Shown piece after piece: positions 1 through 6,044 of a DNA stretch of 45,505 nucleotides. The position numbers and the translations under genes were made by a program. Each line of letters opens with the position of its first letter. The stretch's first letter is position 1. The notes below the pieces were generated by a model that was given only the letters and a program-made list of their open reading frames with translations, was not told where the DNA came from and made no database searches. The stretch comes from a virus, in IMG/VR virus record IMGVR_UViG_3300025276_000007, positions 1-45,505 of that record, one strand, 5' to 3'.

Positions 1-127
1 CGTCATGCTTATGCACAGTGTCATGGTGACTGGCAAAGCAGATCTTAGGGGCCTTGCCTATGACTAGGATATAGTTACCTTCACGGTCAGGTTGACCGAA
101 CACTGGTCTGAGGTACTTGTCACAGAA
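1..127. repeat. Direct terminal repeat, left copy (circle overlap)
   Basis: Bases 1-127 are identical to 45379-45505. The metallopeptidase frame runs through the repeat without interruption when the ends are joined. A length of exactly 127 is a common maximum k-mer in de Bruijn assemblers, so this is more likely an assembly overlap of a circular or permuted genome than a biological terminal repeat. Confidence 0.97.
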
Positions 128-190
128 GTCATTCTGAGTTTCTGAGGCTTGTGGGCGACAGAACGCCAACATCTCTACTAATTTGTGCAT
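1..190 (-). CDS. Metallopeptidase, N-terminal part (continues at the right end of the window)
   Basis: The true start of the junction-spanning metallopeptidase is the ATG read leftward from base 190 (MHKLVEMLAF...). It lies 7 bases after the stop of the upstream 528-codon gene, so the two are very probably one transcript. Reading through base 1 into the right end of the window gives an uninterrupted 330-residue protein. The 29 residues before the GTG at 45481 are absent if only the right end is read. Active-site motifs are described under the right-end part. Confidence 0.9.
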   Translation of the reverse strand, partial: MHKLVEMLAFCRPQASETQNDFCDKYLRPVFGQPDREGNYILVIGKAPKICFASHHDTVHKHD

Positions 191-197
191 TCTGTAC

Positions 198-1784
198 CTA
201 GCTTTCAGTATTAGGGGTTGACGGGTCGAGGTCATCTGAGTTGTCATCTGTCTTCTCTTTCCAGACACCATCGGTGTCACAATAATAATAGTTACCGTTG
301 TCTACTAGCTCTGAGGCTGAGACCTCATCGCCGTTCTCAAGCTCTTCCCGACGATCGGTATTATAGATCTCGCCGTTCCAGTCAGAGGTAAAGTAATCGC
401 TGTTGTAATCGTCACAACTAATAGTCTCACCATTTGCAGTGGACATAGTATCTTCGTCTACCCAAGTCTCACCGCTTTTAGTAGTGACGGTATGATTAGA
501 GACACAATGAGGGCAGTACTCTTCATAGTCAGAGGAGGCTGTCTGGACGGTTGTCATATCGTCGTTAGCCTCATCATCCCCGCAATAGCTACACTGGCTG
601 ATATGGTCAGAGTAACAGTCTTGGCAGTACACATTGTCATTAAAGTGCATCTGCTGGTCTCTGCGTATACCGTCATCACATATGTCACAGGTCTGACTAT
701 TACCATAGAGTATGCCTTGATAAGTGGTGGCGCTAATTTCGCCGTGCCGATCTACAACTAAGAACTTACCGCAACAGCTAGTCCTCAGAGAACAAGGTGC
801 GACATCAAGGTATGGGCCAATGTACTCCCCTTCGTCATAGTCAAAGCGTAAGAGCTTTGCACCCTGCCAACTTTTGTCACTATGATAAGAGTACATCTCT
901 ATGCCTAAGTCAGACATATGCTCTTGCAGCTTGTCCATAGACTTCTCACAGACGCCATATATTGGTGCGGCAACAGGATCGTTCTCTGAGCCGTCATAGA
1001 CAATGCAATTACTGCATATGTGACCCTTATCGTCCTCTGACCAATAGATAGTAAAGTCCCCAGAGGCGTAGGCTTCCGTGGGTTGATGAGGTAATCTATT
1101 ACGTTCAGTAAAATCGTACCTCATACAACTATTATTAAGGTTCTTGCGAGCATGACTAGTGTCAGGGTTCTCGACCTTGCCAATAGTTCCATGCTTAGCG
1201 TGGGCAAAGTCAGCCCTAGTCTTACCAGACTTAATAGTCAGTTCCTTGACAGAGAACTCGTGACGGTAGGCGTCATTAAGCATCTCTATCTCTTTATCAG
1301 ACAGGCAGGGGAACATCCGTCTGATACCTTTGCCAGACCGCACCATTATGCGACCTTCTCTGCCATTGTTTCTGCCCTTTTGGTCAGGCCAGAGCACCAT
1401 GAAACCGGAAGACTTAGGCTCAAGGTTGGGAAGCATAGTGTTTCCTATGACTTCTATTGCCTGAAGAATGTAGAGCTTTCGTTCCTCAGTCAGTTCTTTG
1501 ATCATAGCTATTAGAATCTGGCCATGGTCTTCTCTTAGTTCCCCATCTTCTAAGGCAGTATAGACTGTCTGACGGGCACGTCTCATAACGTAGCACATCT
1601 GATCCAGTTCCTCGGTTGCTATGCGCTTTACTCTGGGTTCTAGCCATGTTTTGACCCTACGAGCTAAACCTAAGCTGTCAGGGCTAGAGTTTATGTCATA
1701 GTCAGGGAAGAGCTTGAGCGCTCTGTCCCATGCCCTGACTTTCATTTCTGGAATGTAACGGTCGGCTAAATCATAGCTGATCAT
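198..1784 (-). CDS. Cysteine-rich putative zinc-binding protein of unknown function
   Basis: 528 residues. I do not recognise the family. The N-terminal half (about 1-230) is mostly charged and probably helical. The C-terminal half carries several CxxC pairs: C257/C260, C366/C369 with C387/C390 (a knuckle pair like a LIM or zinc-ribbon finger), C398/C401 and C424/C427. It ends in a very acidic tail rich in Asp, Glu, Asn and Ser. The start at 1784 has AGGAGAA seven bases upstream. It is the first gene of the leftward unit, behind a near-consensus promoter (-10 at 1859-1864) and the tripartite operator, and directly precedes the metallopeptidase. The position suggests an early, tightly controlled function. 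A role in host takeover is only inference. Confidence 0.8.
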   Translation of the reverse strand: MISYDLADRYIPEMKVRAWDRALKLFPDYDINSSPDSLGLARRVKTWLEPRVKRIATEELDQMCYVMRRARQTVYTALEDGELREDHGQILIAMIKELTEERKLYILQAIEVIGNTMLPNLEPKSSGFMVLWPDQKGRNNGREGRIMVRSGKGIRRMFPCLSDKEIEMLNDAYRHEFSVKELTIKSGKTRADFAHAKHGTIGKVENPDTSHARKNLNNSCMRYDFTERNRLPHQPTEAYASGDFTIYWSEDDKGHICSNCIVYDGSENDPVAAPIYGVCEKSMDKLQEHMSDLGIEMYSYHSDKSWQGAKLLRFDYDEGEYIGPYLDVAPCSLRTSCCGKFLVVDRHGEISATTYQGILYGNSQTCDICDDGIRRDQQMHFNDNVYCQDCYSDHISQCSYCGDDEANDDMTTVQTASSDYEEYCPHCVSNHTVTTKSGETWVDEDTMSTANGETISCDDYNSDYFTSDWNGEIYNTDRREELENGDEVSASELVDNGNYYYCDTDGVWKEKTDDNSDDLDPSTPNTES

Positions 1785-1858
1785 CTTAGTTCTCCTGTAA
1801 GTTCTACTATTAGTAAAAGCTCAGAGTGAGCAGGCCAAAGGTATTCTGACCCAAGATC

Positions 1859-1887
1859 AATTTAACAGAAGTGGCCCTAGAAGTCAA
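1859..1887 (-). promoter_or_regulatory. Sigma70-type promoter for the leftward unit
   Basis: Read leftward: TTGACT (-35, 1882-1887), a 17-base spacer and TAAATT (-10, 1859-1864). Transcription would start near 1852, leaving a leader of about 65 bases before the ATG at 1784. The operator dyad at 1921-1990 lies immediately upstream. Confidence 0.7.
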
Positions 1888-1920
1888 TAACATAGTGTTT
1901 CTAATAGTTTAACTCTGAGC

Positions 1921-1990
1921 AAAACTATTGTGATCACAAATGCAAAAGTCTGTGATCACAAAATTCCCAGCTTGTGATCACAATAGTTTT
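1921..1990. promoter_or_regulatory. Tripartite palindromic operator inside a 70-bp dyad
   Basis: Three copies of the palindrome TGTGATCACA lie at 1929-1938, 1951-1960 and 1973-1982. Their centres are exactly 22 bp apart, about two helical turns. The outer two sit in a perfect 19-bp inverted repeat (AAAACTATTGTGATCACAA at 1921-1939 and its complement at 1972-1990). The dyad axis falls exactly on the central palindrome. Relative to a start near 1852 the centres are at about -81, -103 and -125. The geometry implies cooperative binding by dimers of one regulator on one DNA face. No regulator gene in this phage is recognisable, so a host protein is possible. Confidence 0.8.
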
Positions 1991-2203
1991 TCTATGAGTG
2001 AACATCATAATGATAGGCGGGAAAAGGCTCTGGGGGAATATCTTTCGTTGTCAGGGGGTTAAAGTCAGATTTATTGTCAGAGAAACGATTCTGAGTACTC
2101 TGGGGCGACAAAAGTATTAGGTTAAAAGGGTGCGCACTCTTAGTCCGAGTCTTAGTATTTTCCTGAGTAAACGGATGAACTACGACTATTAAACATATGA
2201 TTA

Positions 2204-2450
2204 CTCAGACTATTTCCCACGGTAGGGGTCATAGTGTTACTATTAGTAAGAGTCTGAGCCGCTTGCGGAGCAAGAGTAATATTAAAATCATTTCCCACGG
2301 TGGGGGTAAGAGTATTACTATGACTATGACTCAGACCCCATGAGCGAAGCGAGGTCAGACTATTTCCCACGGTAGGGGTCAGGCTATTTCCCACGGTAGG
2401 GGCTATTTCCCATGGTAGGGGTCCGGCTATTTCCCATGGTAGGGGTCTTA
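2204..2450. repeat. Dispersed 20-bp repeat array matching the capsid gene
   Basis: Six copies of TATTTCCCAyGGTAGGGGTC or a close variant lie at about 2211, 2287, 2361, 2385, 2404 and 2428. Between them are A/G/T-rich spacers made of AGTAAGAGTCTGA-like units. Two tiny GNA-loop hairpins (2262-2274 and 2344-2350) lie between copies. The first 19 bases of the unit also occur at 14146-14164 inside the major capsid gene. A related array is at 43674-43802. Nothing here looks like a gene: the open frame at 2152-2394 is only the repeats translated. Confidence 0.8.
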
Positions 2451-2532
2451 GTAATACTATGAGTCAGACTCAGAGACTCGCCTTTAGGTTGAGGGAATTT
2501 TGGTTTACTCGCTCTCCTTTAAGGTGATCATC

Positions 2533-2753
2533 TTTAAGTTGTATAGAATGATTCTAAGTACCTTATAGGTTGTATCGCCTATAGGTTGTATAGAACGATT
2601 CTAAATACCGTTTAAGTTGTATCGCCCATAGGTTGTATAGAATGATTCTAAATACCGCATAGGTTGTATAGCCGCCTCCTCGCCCATAGGTTGTATTAGC
2701 GTTTGTTCATACACCCTATGGTTGTATCGGGGTTACTCGCCTATAGGTTGTAT
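2533..2753. repeat. Iteron array (47-bp period), probable origin or control region
   Basis: Nine copies of yATAGGTTGTAT or close variants occur (2533, 2563, 2579, 2611, 2626, 2657, 2684, 2715 and 2741). Three copies of GTATAGAAyGATTCTAArTACC start at 2541, 2588 and 2635, exactly 47 bp apart. Each contains the imperfect palindrome AGAAyGATTCT. Iterons plus palindromes between divergent transcription units are typical of phage origins or multi-site regulator arrays. No initiator gene was recognised. The rest of the gap from 1785 to 2891 holds the promoter, the operator and the repeat array listed separately. Confidence 0.65.
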
Positions 2754-2891
2754 TAGCCACTATCTTATGATACCTCTGAATATGCTTAATAGTGCTTGCA
2801 ATTACCCCTAAAGTATGTCATTGTATTCCTATGGGTCAGAAGATACCCTTTACCGCCTAAAGTATAGGCACTAACCTTTGGAGATACTAAC

Positions 2892-3314
2892 ATGGCTAAA
2901 GATACAAACACCCCGACTATCGAGACTACACCTAACCTTTTGGATGCCTCTTGCTACAAAGGAGCTAAATCATCTCTTGAGTATGCCATTGCCCCCCAGA
3001 AAGTATTTCGTCGGGTAATGCTTACGACTGTATGTGACCTACTTAAGGAGGGGTTTGTTCGCTTCCCTAACCTTTCGGATAGCAACAGAGTCAAATTAGT
3101 AGACGGTATAATCAATTCGTATGTACGTGAATTTACTAATGGGGGGTCAGCATATGGCCCTGAGTCAAAAGCATTACTAGTTACTACCCTAAAGACGGTA
3201 TTTACCCCACAAGAGCTAGAAGTGCTCTCAAAAGGTGCCAAATTTGCCGAGACTCTCAAAAGTGTAGAGTCCATAGATACTTCCGTATCTGACACATCCG
3301 AATGGGAGGAATAA
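2892..3314 (+). CDS. Hypothetical protein, first rightward gene
   Basis: 140 residues, not recognised. The start has GGAGA eight bases upstream. The middle (about 25-110) looks like a compact helical domain (a Lys-Val-Phe-Arg-Arg stretch, then a hydrophobic helix, then several charged helices). The C-terminus is Ser/Thr/Glu-rich and acidic. It is the first gene to the right of the iteron array and is followed two bases later by a 30-codon membrane peptide gene. Position and small size suggest an early accessory function. There is no basis for a specific role. Confidence 0.75.
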   Translation: MAKDTNTPTIETTPNLLDASCYKGAKSSLEYAIAPQKVFRRVMLTTVCDLLKEGFVRFPNLSDSNRVKLVDGIINSYVREFTNGGSAYGPESKALLVTTLKTVFTPQELEVLSKGAKFAETLKSVESIDTSVSDTSEWEE

Positions 3315-3315
3315 G

Positions 3316-3408
3316 ATGCTAAAGGAGGTACTTTATATCGTTATGATGTCTTTTGCCCTCGCCGCTATCTTTTGGGTAGGTATATCAGCCTTTTTGTTAA
3401 TGGGATAG
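3316..3408 (+). CDS. 30-residue single-pass membrane peptide
   Basis: A short open frame begins one base after the stop codon of the preceding gene. The peptide has a short charged start (MLKEV) followed by an almost unbroken hydrophobic stretch of about 22 residues ending at Met-Gly. A GGAGG-like purine run (GGGAGGA at 3304-3310) sits just upstream of the ATG. It is probably co-transcribed with the 140-codon gene, and a hairpin follows within 12 bases of the stop. Function unknown; small phage membrane peptides often act on the host envelope, but that is inference. Confidence 0.55.
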   Translation: MLKEVLYIVMMSFALAAIFWVGISAFLLMG

Positions 3409-3418
3409 ACTAAAGGAT

Positions 3419-3446
3419 GGGGACCTGTACTTAGGTATGGGTCCCC
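3419..3446 (+). terminator. Hairpin after the first rightward pair
   Basis: GGGGACC at 3419-3425 pairs with GGTCCCC at 3440-3446 around a 14-base loop, followed by TATATTCT rather than a clean T run. It lies just after the 30-codon gene. It may be a weak terminator or an RNA-stabilising 3' structure. Confidence 0.5.
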
Positions 3447-3510
3447 TATATTCTAAAGTATAGGTTCTCGCCCTTGGCGATTGCACCCCTATCTATAACA
3501 TAAAAAAATA

Positions 3511-3570
3511 CCTTGGACTAACAGCAGTAGCCTTGGACTAACAGCAGTAGCCTTGGACTAACAGCAGTAG
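3511..3570. repeat. Three perfect tandem copies of a 20-bp unit
   Basis: CCTTGGACTAACAGCAGTAG is repeated three times with no mismatch and no spacer, 44 bases upstream of a -35 box. The 340-base gap from 3409 to 3748 holds the hairpin, this repeat and the promoter for the next gene, and otherwise no open frame I can support. The phase of the repeat fits tandem operator sites, although a recent slippage expansion would look the same. Confidence 0.9.
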
Positions 3571-3613
3571 CGACAAAGTGTCACACTAAGCCAAATAAAC
3601 ACATGTCCACCCC

Positions 3614-3641
3614 TTGACAATCAAAAGTTAGTACCTATGTA
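3614..3641 (+). promoter_or_regulatory. Rightward promoter, CCCCTTGACA type
   Basis: TTGACA (3614-3619), a 16-base spacer, then TATGTA (3636-3641). The context TAGTACCTATGT is shared with the promoter at 4088, suggesting a promoter family. It should drive the 70-codon gene at 3749. An AT-rich leader (3660-3735) resembles the sequence at about 42520-42570. Confidence 0.6.
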
Positions 3642-3748
3642 TCATAAGACAGGACAGGCTACATATGTTATACATTTGTTAAGCTTAATTAGATTACTAT
3701 TAGTTTTAATCATAATAGTTAATAATTAAAAGAGACAAATGACAACAT

Positions 3749-3961
3749 ATGTTTAACTTAAGTGGTAGGTATATGTTAGTAGACTTTAGAGAAATCGTAC
3801 ACCATGACAACAAAAAGATCATAGACTTTAGTGTTTATTGTGTTGTCAAGTATAAGGGCAAAAAGTATTACTATATAAATAAATCTAAAGAAGACTGCTT
3901 ATTAGACCTCTTAGAAGACATAACTGATGAGGAAATCTTTGTAGAAGAACTTGAACCTTAA
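3749..3961 (+). CDS. Small hypothetical protein
   Basis: 70 residues, not recognised. The sequence alternates hydrophobic and charged residues as in a small beta-rich fold (RYMLVDFREIVHHDNKK near the start, a YKGKKYYYINKSKED hairpin in the middle) and ends in an acidic run (DEEIFVEELEP). It stands alone between two promoters, with AT-rich flanks. The AT content is visibly higher than in the structural genes, which fits an early accessory gene. No good Shine-Dalgarno sequence is obvious; AGAGA lies about 18 bases upstream, so the start is not certain. Confidence 0.6.
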   Translation: MFNLSGRYMLVDFREIVHHDNKKIIDFSVYCVVKYKGKKYYYINKSKEDCLLDLLEDITDEEIFVEELEP

Positions 3962-4087
3962 CTAAACCTTTTATTTTTGTTGTCGTTCTTACTTAGAATA
4001 GACAAGAGTGTTCCGCTCACGTATAACTTTCTTTTGTTTAACATCAGTGTCTTATACGAAATATACAAAATAGTTACCCTTTAGGGG

Positions 4088-4115
4088 TTGACATTTGCAA
4101 AATAGTACCTATGTG
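4088..4115 (+). promoter_or_regulatory. Rightward promoter for the structural operon
   Basis: TTGACA (4088-4093), a 16-base spacer and TATGTG (4110-4115). An alternative, less well spaced -10 is TATAAC (4117-4122). It shares TAGTACCTATGT and the following ATAA with the promoter at 3614. The gap 3962-4285 holds this promoter, a short leader frame and no other gene I can support. Confidence 0.6.
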
Positions 4116-4232
4116 GTATAACACGGCAAGAGTCAAACTCATACCTCCCCAACTGTTTTAGCAATGAGTGAGACGCAGAGTAGCTGACCTTGCCCCCTTA
4201 TTTTCCCATGACGCTTGATTAAAGTATCAGAG

Positions 4233-4289
4233 ATGTCACAAAACCCTCAATCGCCACTGTATATACTAGAGAGCCCCCAAGTGTTATGA
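4233..4289 (+). CDS. Possible 18-residue leader peptide coupled to terS
   Basis: ATG at 4233 opens an 18-codon frame (MSQNPQSPLYILESPQVL) whose stop overlaps the start of the terminase small subunit as ATGA. The terminase start has no visible ribosome site of its own (the bases before it are CCCCCAAGTGTT). Translation of this leader could therefore deliver ribosomes to it. The leader itself has only a weak purine stretch (CAGAG) in front. Without conservation data it could be chance. Confidence 0.35.
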   Translation: MSQNPQSPLYILESPQVL

Positions 4290-4702
4290 CTTATCCCAAG
4301 AATCAGGTGTTGCCCTATAGTAAGCCTATCTCTAAGTATGTCCGTCAGGCAGTGCAAGATGGTGTGCAGATTAAAGATATTATGGCTGCTGTAGCTAATA
4401 AGTATGAGAGTGCCCCTAGTTCCCTTGGTACCTTCTATAAGTTGTACGGTAGTGACATAGCAGAAGCTAGATCAGAGATTGTCTCTAAGGTAGGCAATGT
4501 AGTCGTACAGCAAGCCATAGACGGACACTTTGCCTCACAAGAGTTGTTCTTGCGTAGTAAGGGCGGTTGGAGCCCTCAGAGTACTGTTAACGACCCCGAC
4601 GAGTACACAGACCCAGATCAGGACAATAGTGCTATTGACGCACTGATGACCTTATTGGGCAAGGATACAGATGAAGACTCTGACACAGAAGACGCAGCGT
4701 AA
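4286..4702 (+). CDS. terS: Putative terminase small subunit
   Basis: 138 residues. It sits directly before, and overlaps by 32 bases, the large terminase gene, the usual place of the DNA-recognition subunit of the packaging motor. The N-terminal part (about 15-75) reads as a helix-turn-helix-like region (a YVRQAVQDGVQIKDIMAAV helix, then SSLGTFYKLYG). A second helical segment (80-110, QQAIDGHFASQELFLRSKGGW) recalls the LKARaGWk-type segment of phage small terminases. The C-terminus is strongly acidic. The assignment rests on position and fold style. Its start lacks a Shine-Dalgarno sequence and may be coupled to a short leader frame. Confidence 0.7.
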   Translation: MTYPKNQVLPYSKPISKYVRQAVQDGVQIKDIMAAVANKYESAPSSLGTFYKLYGSDIAEARSEIVSKVGNVVVQQAIDGHFASQELFLRSKGGWSPQSTVNDPDEYTDPDQDNSAIDALMTLLGKDTDEDSDTEDAA

Positions 4703-6044
4703 ACTTACAGCAGAGTCTCTAAGAGACTTAAGTTCCCATAAGCTTAAAGATGCGTTGAGTCAGTTAACTCCTGAACAAGCAGAAGAGTTAAAGCATGACT
4801 GGTCATTCTGGGCTAGACAAGACCAACTAGAGCCAGAAGGTAAGTGGAACACTTGGGTAGCCTTAGCTGGTAGAGGTTGGGGTAAGACTAGAGCTGGTGC
4901 TGAGTGGGTCAGGCATAGAATCAAGATGGGCGATCGTATCGTTCATTGTGTTGCCCCCACTAAAGGTGATGTTCGTAGAGTTATGGTTGAGGGAGACTCA
5001 GGTCTCTTAAATGTCTGCCACAAGAGCGACAAAACGTACCGTAAGGCTGACATGGGTTATCCTGTGTGGTCTCCTACTAATAACAGCATGTCTTGGGCTA
5101 ATGGTGCTAAGGCTGTCTTTTTCTCAGCAGAAGACCCTGAGAGACTTAGAGGACCACAGGCTCATAGTGCATGGTGTGATGAGTTATGTGCTTGGAGAAA
5201 CGCACAAGACACTTGGGACATGATGCAGTTTGGCCTACGATTAGGTAAGCGACCTGTAGTCTTCGTTACTACCACACCCAAGACTACTAAGCTTCTCCGT
5301 GGCATATTAGATGATGAAACTACACATGTATCCACTGGCTCTACATTTGATAACAGTGCTAATCTTGCTGATACCTTTCTTGTAGCCGTAAAGAAGACCT
5401 ACGAAGGTACACGATTAGGGCGACAAGAACTCTACGCAGAAATACTAGATGAAGCCTCTGGCGCCTTATGGAACAGACAACTGCTATCATCCTGCGAAGT
5501 AGACAAAGAGGACGTTCCCCAGTTAAATCGTATTGTAGTAGCTATAGACCCAGCTATTAGTAATAACACTGATTCGGACATGACTGGTATTATTGTAGCT
5601 GGTGTAGACGTTAACGGTACAGCATATGTCATAGAAGACCATACAGGCAACTACAGTCCTCAAGCTTGGGCTGCTAAAGCTGTTGAGTTATATAGAGAAC
5701 ACATGGCTGATAGGATTGTTGCCGAGAAGAACCAAGGTGGCGACATGGTTAGACATACGCTTCACACAGAAGACGAAACCTTACCGATACGTCTAGTCCA
5801 CGCCTCAAGAGGTAAGATGGCTAGAGCAGAGCCAGTATCTGCACTCTACGAACAAGGGCGTGTAAAACACGTCAGAGGGCTTAACGACCTAGAAGATCAG
5901 ATGGTTCAATGGGAACCTCTTGGGTCTATGGGATCACCAGACAGACTTGATGCGATGGTATGGGCTATCACTGATCTTAGTCTTAACGGATACGCCAAGC
6001 CTCAACTTAAATTGGCCTACAGTTCGGCTAAAGGACTATTATAG
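4671..6044 (+). CDS. terL: Terminase large subunit (ATPase-nuclease packaging motor)
   Basis: 457 residues, the usual length. The ATPase domain shows a Walker A-type loop at 67-73 (GRGWGKT), Walker B ending in Asp170-Glu171 (SAWCDE) and a coupling motif TTTPKTT (200-206). The C-terminal RNase H-like nuclease shows the first catalytic Asp293 (VVAIDPAIS), Asp303 nearby and the closing SPDRLDAMVW at 422-431 (Asp424, Asp427). The enzyme drives DNA into the prohead with ATP and cuts it from the concatemer. It overlaps terS in another frame, and the portal gene follows without a gap. The packaging mode (cos, pac or other) cannot be told from the sequence alone. Confidence 0.97.
   Translation: MKTLTQKTQRKLTAESLRDLSSHKLKDALSQLTPEQAEELKHDWSFWARQDQLEPEGKWNTWVALAGRGWGKTRAGAEWVRHRIKMGDRIVHCVAPTKGDVRRVMVEGDSGLLNVCHKSDKTYRKADMGYPVWSPTNNSMSWANGAKAVFFSAEDPERLRGPQAHSAWCDELCAWRNAQDTWDMMQFGLRLGKRPVVFVTTTPKTTKLLRGILDDETTHVSTGSTFDNSANLADTFLVAVKKTYEGTRLGRQELYAEILDEASGALWNRQLLSSCEVDKEDVPQLNRIVVAIDPAISNNTDSDMTGIIVAGVDVNGTAYVIEDHTGNYSPQAWAAKAVELYREHMADRIVAEKNQGGDMVRHTLHTEDETLPIRLVHASRGKMARAEPVSALYEQGRVKHVRGLNDLEDQMVQWEPLGSMGSPDRLDAMVWAITDLSLNGYAKPQLKLAYSSAKGLL

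Noticed and set aside
1929-1982. CRP/FNR binding sites
   Set aside because: CRP needs TGTGA-N6-TCACA; here the half-sites abut with no spacer, so a different regulator is needed.
2152-2394. 80-codon leftward open frame
   Set aside because: Starts at GTG inside a repeat and its protein is just the repeat units translated (TPTVGNSL); no upstream ribosome site.
2204-2450. CRISPR-like array
   Set aside because: Copies are about 20 bp with irregular spacing (19 to 76 bp) and repeat-like rather than unique spacers, and there are no cas genes.
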